Positions 1-11,554 are shown, counted from the stretch's first letter. The stretch is 64,000 nucleotides of DNA from Burkholderia sp. Ac-20365 (GCF_017104715.1 NZ_JAAGPI010000038.1:1-64000), one strand, 5' to 3'. Numbers and translations are program-made. The notes: generated by a model not told the origin, from the sequence alone.

Positions 1-157
1 AGGAGAGGACCCGTTGGGGGCCCTCAGGCGGGAACAAGAACTGGCGGTGTTCAGCGGCTTTCTTTTGCCTACTTTTCTTTGCCGCGGCAAAGAAAAGTAG
101 GTGCCGCCCCGCACAGGGGCGACGCTAGCAGACCACATACAAACCGCGGATGCCAGC
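1..157. repeat. LIR element, half copy (A arm only)
   Basis: This is the A arm of the long inverted-repeat family whose complete copies lie at 10547-11201, 52318-52971 and 56675-57329; the rest lies before the window start. It carries the block CCGTTGGGGGCCCTCAGG, a 34-bp perfect palindrome at 68-101 (CCTACTTTTCTTTGCCG followed by its exact reverse complement), a GCCCC/GGGGC hairpin block just after it, and the outer end CGCGGATGCCAGC at 145-157. The conserved outer flank CAGCGTCGCAAGACAA follows at about 179-195, then an A/C-rich stretch up to the 3' end of the peptide symporter gene. Short ORFs across it read through palindromes and are not considered genes. Confidence 0.85.
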
Positions 158-251
158 AAAAAAGCCAGAACAACCGCCCAGCGTCGCAAGACAACCCAAA
201 CCCAAACCCAAAACCCAAAACAAAAAAGGCGCACCTCCACGGCACGCCTTC

Positions 252-274
252 AAAAAACCCTGCCCCAGAGGGGC
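252..274 (-). terminator. probable terminator of the POT symporter gene
   Basis: On the minus strand, about 11 nt after the symporter stop codon, there is a GCCCC-TCT-GGGGC hairpin (262-274) followed by AGGG and a run of six T (complement of 252-257). The short spacer before the T-run makes this a probable rather than certain intrinsic terminator. Confidence 0.5.
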
Positions 275-284
275 AAAAAAAACC

Positions 285-1799
285 TTACTGCACAGAAGCA
301 GAAGCCACCGCCCGTTCAGCATCGAGCGACGCCTCGGAGCTCTCCTGATGTGCTCGCGACAATTTCCCCATCAGCGGCAGCAGCAAAATCGCAATCACAG
401 CCCCAACCGCCGCAAGCCATCCAAGCTCGGCAAACAGCTTCGTATACAGCGGCAAGGAAGCCAGCGGATCAAGATCCCCAGCCGGCATCTTCGCCAGATT
501 AGCCACAACACTACCCAGATACTGCGACACGCCAGTGGCAACAAAATAAGCGCCCATCATAAAACCGCTCATCCGCGCCGGCACATAGCGTGCGATCATC
601 GCGAGGCCCAAACCGCTCACGAGCAGCTCGCCGAGCGAATACAAACCATACCCGCCCACCATCCACCACGACGACACACGCCCGTTGACCGCAAAACTGC
701 CGCTCCACGCATAAACGAAGAACCCCCCCGCGACAACGGCAAACCCAAACGCATACTTCGCAGCAACCGGCACATCCTTACCCTGCTTCGCGAGCTTCGT
801 GTACAGCATCGCGAGCAGCGGGCTCAGCATCATGATCCAGATCGGATTCAACGCCTGGAACTGCGCCGCGCTCCACGTAAACAGATGCGTGCCGAACAGC
901 GAGAACGTCGGATCGACGTTGCGCAGCGCGAACAGCGTCAGCGACGTCGACATCTGCTGATAGAACACGAAGAACAGGATCACCTGCAGCGTCAGAATCA
1001 GCGCGGCCAGCAGGCCCGAACGCTCCGAGCGCTCACACTTGAGCAGCATGTACGCGAAAATCGCCAGGATCGCGACGCCCGCCGTATACACACAAGCAAC
1101 GGCAATCGCCTTGTGCTGCAGCACGAACGTCGTCGCCGTGCCGAGCGCAATTCCGCCGATCGCCACGGCCAACACCCGCTTCCAGCGGATCGGCTCGGCA
1201 TCCGGCGCGGAGCCGACGTGCGACAGCGTGCGGAACATCAGGAAGTAATTCACCACGGCGACCAGCATGCCGCCGCAGCAGACGGCAAACGCCGTGTGCC
1301 AGCCCCAGTGATCCTTGATCCACGGCGTCGCAAGCATCGATACCGTCGAGCCGATGTTCACCGCCATGTAATAGATCGTGAACGCGCTGTCGATGCGCGC
1401 GTCGTCGCCCTCATAAATGCGGCGCACGAGGTTCGCGGCGTTCGACTTGAACAACCCATTGCCCACCACGATCACGCCCAGCGACGCATACATGAACTCG
1501 AGACTGTCGTTCGGCAGCGACAGCATCAGGTAACCAGCCGCCAGCACCAGCGCACCGAACACCATCGTGCGGCGCGCGCCCAGAACCTTGTCGCCGATCC
1601 AGCCGCCAATCGACGGCGACGCATAAACAAGCGCCGCAAACGCGCCCCATGTCAGCGTCGCATGGCTGTCGTCGAAGCCGAGCCGGTCGATCATGAACAG
1701 CACCAGCAGCGCCGCCATGCCGTAGTAACCAAAACGCTCCCACATCTCAATGAGAAAGACCGTCGAAAACGACCGGGTCTGGGATACGGGTGATTTCAT
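285..1799 (-). CDS. POT-family proton-dependent oligopeptide transporter
   Basis: This 504-residue protein is predicted to import di- and tripeptides by proton symport across the inner membrane (POT/PTR2 branch of the major facilitator superfamily). The family hallmark ExxERFxYY is intact at residues 18-26 (EMWERFGYYG), and about 12-14 hydrophobic segments span the length, which is normal for bacterial Dtp proteins. The ATG at 1799 is preceded by a good ribosome site (AGAGGAAAG). The gene reads away from the opp operon, and both lie in a peptide-uptake neighbourhood. Its 3' end is followed by a hairpin and then a half LIR repeat. Which E. coli Dtp paralogue it matches cannot be told by eye, so no symbol is given. 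Confidence 0.9.
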   Translation of the reverse strand: MKSPVSQTRSFSTVFLIEMWERFGYYGMAALLVLFMIDRLGFDDSHATLTWGAFAALVYASPSIGGWIGDKVLGARRTMVFGALVLAAGYLMLSLPNDSLEFMYASLGVIVVGNGLFKSNAANLVRRIYEGDDARIDSAFTIYYMAVNIGSTVSMLATPWIKDHWGWHTAFAVCCGGMLVAVVNYFLMFRTLSHVGSAPDAEPIRWKRVLAVAIGGIALGTATTFVLQHKAIAVACVYTAGVAILAIFAYMLLKCERSERSGLLAALILTLQVILFFVFYQQMSTSLTLFALRNVDPTFSLFGTHLFTWSAAQFQALNPIWIMMLSPLLAMLYTKLAKQGKDVPVAAKYAFGFAVVAGGFFVYAWSGSFAVNGRVSSWWMVGGYGLYSLGELLVSGLGLAMIARYVPARMSGFMMGAYFVATGVSQYLGSVVANLAKMPAGDLDPLASLPLYTKLFAELGWLAAVGAVIAILLLPLMGKLSRAHQESSEASLDAERAVASASVQ

Positions 1800-2557
1800 G
1801 CTTTCCTCTTATTTACGAGATCGCGACCACGCGCGCAGGCGTCGAAGAGACGCCACGTTGCATGGTAAAGCTGCAAAAACTGGAGATCGTCGATGACTTG
1901 CCGCGGCCGATGCGCATATGGCATCTGGCAACGGTTCAGTACGGTACGAGCGACGGACAGCGCGGTCCGCGTCGAAAACGGAACAACCAGGACTTCAGCG
2001 GGAGGCCGTCAACGCGAACAACGCGCGACGAAGGCTCAATGATAAAGCATCGCGCGAGCAGACCGCCTTGACGGCTGCACTGGGATACGCGTGCTCGATA
2101 TGCGGGATGGGTACGGAAAGACTGCGAAAGAATTCGACATGCGTATTCACCTTCATTCGTCGGTGGCAGTCCGGTCAGGACGTACCGATCAAAACACCGC
2201 CGCAGGATCGCTGCGATCGGGAGTGCATCGCGGATAACCAGGCTGGGCCACCCGCGCGAGGTTGCGATTGTGCGCATCGAAGCGCCGCTTGTCCCTTCGG
2301 GAATTCACTGATTAGTCCTGCACCACACCATGCGCAATCGATCACCGTCTCAACGCGCTACGAGTCAGATACTGCAAATCTGATGTTGGCTCTTTGCGAT
2401 CTGGCAACATAGAGTGTTTTCTCGAAAAGATTGAAACACCCTGATCGGCGTCGAAGAGTTGTCAACTCACGCAAGGCCGGGCGGGGCAAGCGGCATACGT
2501 CATCAAACAACATTTGCTTATATCAAACTAATTTTGACGGACTAATTTGGTTTTGTT
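1800..2557. other. 758-bp intergenic region, no gene recognised
   Basis: This lies between the divergent POT symporter and XRE-cupin regulator genes. ORFs of up to 164 codons cross it on both strands, but none has a recognisable domain, a good ribosome site or a conserved-looking composition. It should hold the symporter promoter near 1800-1900 and the regulator promoter near 2500-2557. A degraded gene cannot be excluded. Confidence 0.5.
2527..2548. promoter_or_regulatory. direct repeat ACTAATTT x2, possible autoregulatory operator
   Basis: ACTAATTT occurs at 2527-2534 and again at 2541-2548, 14 bp apart, in an AT-rich patch ending 9 bp before the start codon of the XRE-cupin regulator. Regulators of this class often bind their own promoters. 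Assignment to this protein is inference from position only. Confidence 0.35.
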
Positions 2558-3127
2558 ATGGTCACGACACTTGAGAAAGACACGGCACTTGCACTGGGGA
2601 GCAAGATCCGCGCGCTGAGGCAAAGGCTGAAGCGTACGCTCGATGAAACAGCAACGGCGGCAGGTATTTCGAAGCCGTTTCTGTCGCAGGTAGAGCGCGG
2701 TCTCGCGTCGCCGTCCATCACGTCGCTGGCAGGTATTGCGAATGCGTTGGGAGTGAAGGTGCAGTATTTCGTCGACACACCAAGTGAAGAGCGCTCGGTG
2801 TGTCGAGCAAACGAGCTGAAGTTTTTTGGTTTTGCAGACTCGGCGAATCTGTTTGCCCGGATGACCAATCTGTCGGGGGGCCGGCAATTGGAAGCCATCC
2901 TCGTGAGGATGCCACCCGGGCAAAAGCGTTCCGAAGTCACGACGCATGCCGGTGAAGAGTTTATCTATGTCATCGAAGGGCAAGTGTCGTTGACGCTGGA
3001 AGGCAAGACCTTCGTGCTGCGCGCGGGAGACAGCGCACATTACGAATCGACGGTGCCGCATAGCTGGGCCAATACGGCCCGCAAGGAATCGGTCGTCGTC
3101 TGGGTAGGTACGCCAAGACTGTTTTAG
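2558..3127 (+). CDS. XRE-family transcriptional regulator with C-terminal cupin
   Basis: This is a 189-residue DNA-binding regulator. The N-terminal helix-turn-helix occupies about residues 14-68 (KIRALRQRLKRTLDETA and SKPFLSQVERGLASPSI are typical XRE helices). A cupin_2 barrel occupies about 115-188, with the usual histidine/glutamate pattern (THAGEEFIYVIEG, then HYESTVPHSW). Such proteins usually sense a small molecule in the cupin and control a neighbouring catabolic or transport operon. It lies 209 bp upstream of oppA on the same strand, so the opp operon is the natural candidate target; this is inference. No clear Shine-Dalgarno precedes the ATG, which directly follows an AT-rich direct repeat. 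Confidence 0.88.
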   Translation: MVTTLEKDTALALGSKIRALRQRLKRTLDETATAAGISKPFLSQVERGLASPSITSLAGIANALGVKVQYFVDTPSEERSVCRANELKFFGFADSANLFARMTNLSGGRQLEAILVRMPPGQKRSEVTTHAGEEFIYVIEGQVSLTLEGKTFVLRAGDSAHYESTVPHSWANTARKESVVVWVGTPRLF

Positions 3128-3155
3128 AAGGCAGGCATTCGATCCTGGTTGGAAG

Positions 3156-3178
3156 CGCTTCCGCACATCGCGGAAGCG
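3156..3178 (+). terminator. hairpin after the XRE-cupin gene
   Basis: A perfect 8-bp stem CGCTTCCG/CGGAAGCG with a 7-nt loop begins about 29 nt after the regulator stop codon. There is no T-run, so termination would be weak or Rho-assisted. It separates the regulator from the opp operon. Confidence 0.35.
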
Positions 3179-3336
3179 TATGAAACCCCGCTGTAGGATG
3201 CCTGTAATAATAATTGTAAGGAATCCTGCATGCCGTACACCGAACAAGGGCCACCTCGGCCCGCATCACGCGGATAACCGTTAGCGGCGTCCGCGCCGCT
3301 TGCGTTCCTCTCCCGACTTTTTCTGCGAAACCACCC

Positions 3337-4953
3337 ATGAAAACACCGTTCGTCTATACGACGGCGCTGGCCGCGCTCGTCCTCACATTTCAGCAAAACG
3401 CATCGGCCGTTACGGTGCCTGCCGGCACGACGCTCGCGCCGAGCCAGGAACTGACGCGTCAGGTCCCCGCCGAAACCGAATCGCTCGATCCCGCGCACAT
3501 CGAATCGTGGACGGGCAACACGATCGGCCTCGACCTGTTCGAAGGCTTGACGCGCATCGACGCATCGGGCGCGATCGTCCCCGGCGTTGCGCAGTCGTGG
3601 ACGCGCACCGCGCCAGACACGTGGGTCTTCAAGCTGCGTCACGATGCGAAGTGGAGCAACGGCCAGCCCGTCACGGCAGCGGACTTCGTGTATTCGTGGC
3701 AACGCGTGGTCGATCCGAAGACGGGGTCGAAGTACACGAACCTCGTCGAATTCGTGAAGAACGCGAAGGAGATCATCGCCGGCAAGGCGCCGCTGACGAG
3801 CCTCGGCGTGCGCGCCGTCGACGCCTACACGCTCGAAGTCAAAACGGAAGTGCCCGCCGCATTCTTCCCGCAACTGGCCGCAATGGCGCCGATGGCACCT
3901 GTCGATAAAGCGGTCGTCGCGAAGTTCGGCAACGACTGGACGCGTCCGGCGAACTTCGTCGGCAACGGTGCTTTCTCGCTGGTCGACTGGCAGCCGAACA
4001 ACCGCCTCGTCGTGACGAAGAGCAGCAACTACTGGAACGCGCCGAAGGTGGCGATTTCGAAGGTCACGTATCTGCCGATCGAAAGCGATGAAACGGCGAT
4101 GCGCATGTATCAGGCCGGCCAGTTCGACTACACGTACACGATTCCGTCGGGCATCTTCACCCAGGTCGACAAGCAGTTCGGCACGCAGCTGCAAAAGGGC
4201 TTGCAGATCGCGACTTACTACTACAGCCTCAACAACGAAGACCCCGTGCTGAAGGACAAGCGCGTGCGTCAGGCGCTGTCGATGGTGATCGATCGCGATC
4301 TGCTGACGTCGAAGCTCACGTCGAGCGGCGAACTGCCGATGTACGGTTTGATCTCGAAGGGCACGGAAGGCGCCGCGATCTACAAGCCGGAATGGGCATC
4401 GTGGCCGATGGCCAAACGTGTCGAGTACGCGCGCAACCTGTTGAAGGAAGCGGGTTATTCCGACGCGAAGCCGCTTGCGCTCTCGTTCACGTACAACACG
4501 AACGACCTGCACAAGAAAGTCGCGCTGTTCGTCACATCCGAATGGCGTACCAAGCTGGGCGTGAACGCCAAGCTCGAAAACGTCGAATACAAGGTGCTGC
4601 TCAAGATGCGCCACGACGGCAAGACGCAGGTCGCGCGCGACGGCTGGTTCGTCGACTACAACGACGCCAACTCGTACTTCGATCTGGTCCGCTGCAACAG
4701 TCCGCAGAACGACCAGAAATACTGCAACCCGAAGGTCGACGCACTGATCAATGAGGGCAACCAGCAGACCGACGACAAACAGCGCACGGCCCTGCTAACG
4801 CAGGCACATGACCTCGCGATGAGCGACTATCCGATGATCCCGCTGTTCCAGTACTCGGCAGCGCGTCTGGTGAAGCCGTATGTTGGCGGCTACACGGCGA
4901 CCAACTATCTCGACATGCGCGCGTCGCAAGACATGTACGTGCTCAAGCACTAA
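3337..4953 (+). CDS. oppA: oligopeptide ABC transporter, periplasmic binding protein (OppA-like)
   Basis: This 538-residue SBP_bac_5-family solute-binding protein is predicted to capture oligopeptides in the periplasm and deliver them to the OppBC channel. An N-terminal signal peptide covers about residues 1-24 (ending QQNASA). The mature protein has typical family stretches: LDPAHIESWTGN near the N terminus, DLFEGLTR, and DTWVFKLRHDAKWSNGQPV. It is the first gene of a five-gene operon (oppABCDF) with 38 bp to oppB. The ribosome site is weak. The preceding gap holds an AT-rich promoter-like patch near 3200-3220. The exact ligand (di-, tri- or longer peptide, or murein peptide) is not readable from sequence. 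Confidence 0.88.
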   Translation: MKTPFVYTTALAALVLTFQQNASAVTVPAGTTLAPSQELTRQVPAETESLDPAHIESWTGNTIGLDLFEGLTRIDASGAIVPGVAQSWTRTAPDTWVFKLRHDAKWSNGQPVTAADFVYSWQRVVDPKTGSKYTNLVEFVKNAKEIIAGKAPLTSLGVRAVDAYTLEVKTEVPAAFFPQLAAMAPMAPVDKAVVAKFGNDWTRPANFVGNGAFSLVDWQPNNRLVVTKSSNYWNAPKVAISKVTYLPIESDETAMRMYQAGQFDYTYTIPSGIFTQVDKQFGTQLQKGLQIATYYYSLNNEDPVLKDKRVRQALSMVIDRDLLTSKLTSSGELPMYGLISKGTEGAAIYKPEWASWPMAKRVEYARNLLKEAGYSDAKPLALSFTYNTNDLHKKVALFVTSEWRTKLGVNAKLENVEYKVLLKMRHDGKTQVARDGWFVDYNDANSYFDLVRCNSPQNDQKYCNPKVDALINEGNQQTDDKQRTALLTQAHDLAMSDYPMIPLFQYSAARLVKPYVGGYTATNYLDMRASQDMYVLKH

Positions 4954-4991
4954 ATAGCACTAACAGCAGTAAAGGCACAGGAAAAGCACCC

Positions 4992-5930
4992 ATGCTTGCA
5001 TACACGTTGCGCCGCACGCTGTGGGCGATCCCGACGATACTCGCCGTGATCACCGCATGCTATCTGCTGCTGCATCTCACGCCGGGCGGTCCGTTCGACA
5101 CCGAGAAGCAGTTGTCGGCGGCTACCCTCGCGAACCTGAACGCGCGCTATCACCTCGATGAGCCGCTGTGGAAGCAGTACCTGCATTATCTGTGGGGACT
5201 GCTGCACGGCGATCTCGGCCTGTCGTTCCGCTATACCGACTGGTCCGTCACCGATCTCGTGCTGAAGGCGCTGCCCGTGAGTCTCGGCGTCGGCGGCGTG
5301 TCGGTGCCGATCTCGTTCGTGATCGGCGTCGCGCTCGGCACGATTGCGGCCGTGCGCCGCGATAGCGTGATCGATCACGCGGTGATGGTGCTCGGCAATA
5401 TCGGCAACGTCGTGCCGCCGTTCGTGCTCGGGCCGTTGCTCGTGTGGGTGTTCGCAATCCTGCTGAAGACGGGCGACGGCCACGGCTGGCTGCCCGCGGG
5501 CGGCTGGGGCGAGGGCGAGTGGCGCTATCGCGTGCTGCCCATCGTGCTGTTGACGATCATCAACGTCGCGCTGATCGCACGCGTGATGCGCGGCAGCATG
5601 ATCGAAGTGCTGTCGGGCAACTTCATCCGCACCGCGCGGGCGAAGGGTCTGCCCGCGCGCACGATCGTCCTGCGCCACGCGATGAAACCCGCGCTGATGC
5701 CCGTCGTGTCGCTGCTCGGCTCGGTGTGCATCTCGTCGATCACGGCGGCGATCGTCACGGAATCCGTGTTCGCGCTGCCCGGCATCGGCCAGCTCGTCGT
5801 CAACGGCGCGATCAACCGCGATTACACGCTGGTGCTCGGCCTCGTCGTTCTGACGACAGCCGTCGCCGTCCTGTTCAACCTGCTCGTCGACCTCGCGTAC
5901 GCCTGGCTCGATCCGCGTATCCGCTACTGA
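4992..5930 (+). CDS. oppB: oligopeptide ABC transporter permease OppB
   Basis: This 312-residue inner-membrane permease of the BPD_transp_1 family is predicted to form the peptide channel with OppC. It begins MLAYTLRRTLWAIPTI, typical of OppB/DppB, and contains the conserved TPGGPFD stretch after the first membrane segment. The cytoplasmic coupling loop is near residues 210-240 (RTARAKGLPARTIVLRHAM, the EAA-type motif). About six membrane segments are visible and the length is normal. The stop codon lies 5 bp before the oppC start, so the two are translationally close. Confidence 0.92.
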   Translation: MLAYTLRRTLWAIPTILAVITACYLLLHLTPGGPFDTEKQLSAATLANLNARYHLDEPLWKQYLHYLWGLLHGDLGLSFRYTDWSVTDLVLKALPVSLGVGGVSVPISFVIGVALGTIAAVRRDSVIDHAVMVLGNIGNVVPPFVLGPLLVWVFAILLKTGDGHGWLPAGGWGEGEWRYRVLPIVLLTIINVALIARVMRGSMIEVLSGNFIRTARAKGLPARTIVLRHAMKPALMPVVSLLGSVCISSITAAIVTESVFALPGIGQLVVNGAINRDYTLVLGLVVLTTAVAVLFNLLVDLAYAWLDPRIRY

Positions 5931-5935
5931 TACCG

Positions 5936-6826
5936 ATGAAAATGCCACCTGTTTCATTGACGCTCGCCGATGCGCCGCCGTCGCGCAGCCCGCTTGCGAC
6001 AGCCGCGCGCCGCTTCGTGCGCAATCGCGCTGCGCTCGGCGCGCTGCTGTTGCTGGTCGCGATCGTGCTCGCGTGCTTCGTCGGCCCGCTGTTCTCTCCC
6101 AACAATGCGATCGACAGCGACTGGTCCGCGATCAGCCTCGCACCGACGTGGGCAAACATGCACTGGTTCGGCACCGACGAACTCGGCCGCGATCTGCTCG
6201 TTCGCACGCTGGTCGGTGGGCGTGTGTCGCTCGAAGTCGGTTTGCTCGGCACGCTCGTGTCGGGTCTGATCGGCGTCGCGTGGGGCGCGACGGCGGGTTA
6301 TCTCGGCGGGCGCGTCGATGCCGTGATGATGCGTATCGTCGACATGATGTACGCGATTCCCTACATGCTGATCGCGATCCTGATGATGACGCTGTTTGGC
6401 CGCGCGTTCTATCTGGTCGTGCTGACCATCAGCGCGTTTTCGTGGCTCGACATGGCGCGCGTCGTGCGCGGCCAAACGTTGTCGTTGCGTTCGCGCGAAT
6501 TCATCGATGCGGCGAAAGCGATCGGCGTGGATTCTCGCTCGATCATCACGCGTCACATCGTGCCGAACCTGATCGGCGTGGTGGTCGTGTATGCGACGGT
6601 CACGGTGCCGGGCATCGTGCTGACGGAGTCGGTGCTGTCGTTTCTCGGCCTCGGCGTGCAGGAACCGATGACGAGCTGGGGCGTGCTGATCCAGGACGGT
6701 GCGCAGAAGCTCGAATCGACGCCGTGGCTGCTGCTGTGCCCTGCCCTGATGCTGTGCGCGACGCTGTATGCCGTGAGCTTCGTGGGCGACGGCCTGCGTG
6801 ATGCACTCGATCCGAAGGACCGCTGA
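5936..6826 (+). CDS. oppC: oligopeptide ABC transporter permease OppC
   Basis: This 296-residue second permease of the peptide importer has an N-terminal OppC_N segment (FVRNRAALGALLLLVAI), the conserved WFGTDELGRDLLVRTL stretch that marks OppC/DppC, and the EAA coupling loop (FIDAAKAIGVDSRSIITRHI). The frame is open further upstream inside oppB, but the ATG at 5936 gives the family-typical length and N terminus and sits 5 bp after the oppB stop. The stop overlaps the spacer of oppD by a single base gap. It works in a heterodimeric channel with OppB. Confidence 0.92.
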   Translation: MKMPPVSLTLADAPPSRSPLATAARRFVRNRAALGALLLLVAIVLACFVGPLFSPNNAIDSDWSAISLAPTWANMHWFGTDELGRDLLVRTLVGGRVSLEVGLLGTLVSGLIGVAWGATAGYLGGRVDAVMMRIVDMMYAIPYMLIAILMMTLFGRAFYLVVLTISAFSWLDMARVVRGQTLSLRSREFIDAAKAIGVDSRSIITRHIVPNLIGVVVVYATVTVPGIVLTESVLSFLGLGVQEPMTSWGVLIQDGAQKLESTPWLLLCPALMLCATLYAVSFVGDGLRDALDPKDR

Positions 6827-6827
6827 G

Positions 6828-8821
<1,994 letters not shown>

Positions 8822-8973
8822 CACCCCTTTAGCTTCACACAACCCTTTTTCCACGACGCAGCTAGCCGCTGCGCCGAGGGAGGCGTTCGTTCGCGCGACG
8901 GCGGGAACGGGCGAGAAAACGGCGTGGCCGACCGCCGCGCCACTGTTTCATCAACTAAAAAAATGGAATTGCA

Positions 8974-10491
8974 ATGACAACCCAACGATCCACATCAGGA
9001 GCATCGAAACTCGCGTTGCTGGCCGTCGGCCTGCCCGCGCTGACGATCGCCACGGCAGCGTTCGCGGACGACGCAGCGGCACCCGCCGCTGCACCCGCCG
9101 CCGCCAGTGCGGCCGTCGCGCAGGCAGCACCCGCAACGCCCGCGACGACGGCCAAGCCGAAGCTGAAGCACACGCCGAATGTCGCGGAAGTGCAGCCCGA
9201 AACCAACAACGCGCTGGTGAACGCCGAGGCCGATCAGGTCGCGACGCCGCCCGCGCCGTTGTCGAGCCAGGCGAAGAGCCAGGGCCTGATTGCCGACAGC
9301 CATCTGAACCTGCTGTTCCGCAACTACGCCGACCAGTTCGACAACGAAGGCGGCCCGCACCGTCACGCGTGGGTTCAGGGCATGCAGGCGAATTTCGAAT
9401 CGGGCTACACAAAAGGGCTGGTTGGCCTCGGCTTCGATGCGTCGCTGTTCGCCGCGCTCAAGCTCGACGGCGGCAATGGCGCGGGCAACATGGTGCACGT
9501 CGCGAAAGGCGGTGGCGGCTCGGATCAGCTCGCGTGGGCGTATCCTGGCATGTACGACATCAAGGCGCGCATCTCCGAGACAGTCGTGAAGTATGGCTTG
9601 CAGATCGTCGACAACAACCCGTTCATGGAACCGCACGATAACCGCGCGTTGCCGCCGACGTTCCTCGGCGTGTCGGCCGTGAGCAACGACGTCCACAATG
9701 TCACGCTGCAGGCGGGCAGCTTCACGAAGGTCGACCCGCGCGGCCACACGAATCTCGTTGACCTGTCGACGTCGTACGGCGGTGTCGCGTTCAAGCGCCT
9801 GTCGTACTTCGGCGGCAACTGGGACTATTCACCTAACGGTACGGTCACGCTGTACGCCGATCAGGCTGAGGACGTGTGGAATCAGTTTTACGCGGCGATC
9901 TCGCATTCGATCGGCGACGTGAACACGGTCAAGTGGGCGGGCCTCGCGAATATCTATTCGACGCATCAGACGGGTTCCGCGCTGCAGGGGCATATCAACA
10001 ACAATGCGTATAGCCTGTCGCTGTCGGCGCAGCATGGTCCGCATCAGGTGTTGCTGGGCTATCAGCAGATTCTTGGCGACCAGTTCTTCGATTACGTGAA
10101 CGAGACGAACGGTATTTATCTCGTGAACTCGATGGACGTCGATTACAACGCGCCGCACGAAAAGTCGTTCCAGCTGCGGTATACGTTTGACGGCAAGTAT
10201 GCCGGCTTGCCTGGTTTCAAGGCGATGCTGTGGGGTGTGACGGGATGGGGCGCCGATGCTTCCGCCGGCGCGGCTTCTGGTGCTATCGGGCCTTATACGC
10301 GTAATGGTGAATATGTGCATGGCACGCACCATGAGATCGGTTTTATTCCTAGCTATACGCTGCAGAGCGGTCGCTTTAAGGATACCAAGATCACTTTTAT
10401 CGCGATGTATCACAAGTCGACTGCTCATTACTCCGACCCGGATAATATGGAGTACCGGTTGGTTGTGAATGTGCCAGTGAAAGTGTTCTGA
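8974..10491 (+). CDS. OprD-family outer-membrane porin
   Basis: This 505-residue protein has a signal peptide of about 31 residues (ending ATAAFA), then an unusual Ala/Pro-rich linker to about residue 60, then an OprD-family beta-barrel. The barrel start (GLIADSHLNLLFRNYADQF) and the closing strand with a terminal phenylalanine (VVNVPVKVF) are characteristic. OprD-type porins pass small specific solutes such as basic amino acids, peptides or carboxylates. Its position directly after oppABCDF suggests a role in getting peptides across the outer membrane; this is inference. A GGA-type ribosome site precedes the ATG. The gene is followed by a T-rich run and then a complete LIR repeat. Confidence 0.85.
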   Translation: MTTQRSTSGASKLALLAVGLPALTIATAAFADDAAAPAAAPAAASAAVAQAAPATPATTAKPKLKHTPNVAEVQPETNNALVNAEADQVATPPAPLSSQAKSQGLIADSHLNLLFRNYADQFDNEGGPHRHAWVQGMQANFESGYTKGLVGLGFDASLFAALKLDGGNGAGNMVHVAKGGGGSDQLAWAYPGMYDIKARISETVVKYGLQIVDNNPFMEPHDNRALPPTFLGVSAVSNDVHNVTLQAGSFTKVDPRGHTNLVDLSTSYGGVAFKRLSYFGGNWDYSPNGTVTLYADQAEDVWNQFYAAISHSIGDVNTVKWAGLANIYSTHQTGSALQGHINNNAYSLSLSAQHGPHQVLLGYQQILGDQFFDYVNETNGIYLVNSMDVDYNAPHEKSFQLRYTFDGKYAGLPGFKAMLWGVTGWGADASAGAASGAIGPYTRNGEYVHGTHHEIGFIPSYTLQSGRFKDTKITFIAMYHKSTAHYSDPDNMEYRLVVNVPVKVF

Positions 10492-10546
10492 GTTTTTTTT
10501 GGTTGTCTGTGCGACGCGCTTTGGATTTGGTTTTTTTTATGCTGTC

Positions 10547-11201
10547 GCTGGCATCCGCGGTTTGTTTTTGGTTCTTCACGCGTCGCCCCTGTGCGGGGCG
10601 GCACCTACTTTTCTTTGCCGCGGCAAAGAAAAGTAGGCAAAAGAAAGCCGCTGAACACCGCAAGTTCTTGTTCCCGCCTGAGGGCCCCCAACGGGTCCTC
10701 TCCTTCATGCGGCGTCGCTCTTCTCGACGCCCGCTGCCAACGCTCTTATTGAGCGCCTCACCCGCTTCACACTCCCGCGTCGCCACACACGCGACCAAAT
10801 CTCACACGTTCTATAGCGGCAAACTGTGTGTCGGCTTTCGCGCCATGCACACATCACTCCGGACCGAAAAGCACGATCGGTGTCGTAGGAGCGCTGAGGT
10901 GTGAAGCACTACGACCGACACACAGTTTGCCACCTGGGCGGCGCAGACCATTCGCTGCCGTTCGCTGCGCTACGGGTGATTGAAGTGGGTGAGGCATTTG
11001 TTCGAAGTGTTGGCAACGGGCGGTGATTGAGAAGTTGCCGTGTGAAGCGGGGGAACCGCTGGGGGCCCTCAGGCGGTGGTCAAGAATTGGCGGTGTTAGC
11101 CCGCTTTCTTTGCTTACTTTCTTTGCGGCGGCAAAGAAAGTAAGTGCCGCCCCGCACAGGGGCAACGCCTGAAGCACCGATAACAAAACGCGGATGCCAG
11201 C
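10547..11201. repeat. LIR element, complete copy 1 (A arm left, B arm right)
   Basis: This is a 655-bp imperfect inverted repeat between the converging 3' ends of the porin and the small membrane-protein gene. Outer ends are GCTGGCATCCGCG (10547) and its exact complement (ending 11201). The A-arm 34-bp perfect palindrome is at 10604-10637 and the B-arm near-palindrome at 11113-11144 (14-bp arms, 4-bp centre). The inner inverted repeat GGCAAACTGTGTGTCGG / CCGACACACAGTTTGCC is at 10818-10834 and 10915-10931. The conserved 40-bp core is at 10855-10894. The centre of the inner repeat coincides with the centre of the element within 1 bp. No credible coding sequence is seen. Confidence 0.9.
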
Positions 11202-11254
11202 ACAAAAGCTCAAAAAACCAAAAAACCAACCACGCGCTGCGCGCAAAAAAAACT

Positions 11255-11554
11255 TCAAAACAAAACCGAAACCACAATCGACAACCAAACCGCCACAACC
11301 CCAATCAAAAACATCCCCCGCCCAATCCTGATTCTGGAATCATTCGATTCCGGCTGAACAGGCGAAGTAACAACCCACGGCACAAGCCCAAGAAAAGCAA
11401 AACCCGTCAGCGCGAGGGTACCGACAAACTTGTCCGCCAACGTCCATTCACCGCTTTCCTGAAGGCCCCAATAGCCAAGAAAGATAATCCCGATCGAGAA
11501 CATCGTCGCGGAGGCCGTGCAGAGCGCCGGCACCGAACCCTGAGGAGTGGGCAT
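11255..11554 (-). CDS. small hypothetical membrane protein
   Basis: This is a 99-residue protein with three hydrophobic segments (around residues 12-30, 42-62 and 77-99) and no recognised domain. The ATG at 11554 is favoured over the longer in-frame start because it is preceded by GAGGTGG at good spacing, and the longer version would overlap the reductase gene. The C terminus ends within a membrane segment (VAVWLSIVVSVLF). It is downstream of the ketopantoate-reductase-like gene on the same strand. Its 3' end runs into the A/C-rich margin of LIR copy 1. Function unknown. Confidence 0.6.
   Translation of the reverse strand: MPTPQGSVPALCTASATMFSIGIIFLGYWGLQESGEWTLADKFVGTLALTGFAFLGLVPWVVTSPVQPESNDSRIRIGRGMFLIGVVAVWLSIVVSVLF

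Noticed and set aside
150..1793. 547-codon plus-strand ORF
   Set aside because: It is antisense to the POT gene, very rich in Arg/His, and has no domain.
1918..2412. 164-codon ORF in the gap before the XRE-cupin gene
   Set aside because: No domain, no ribosome site, and codon use unlike the neighbours; treated as intergenic.
10503..11288. Short ORFs across the LIR elements with recurrent FFAAAKKSRQKKAAEH- or PPRTGATREAG-like peptides
   Set aside because: They appear in every LIR copy on both strands, read straight through palindromes and lack ribosome sites; the shared peptides are translations of the repeat.
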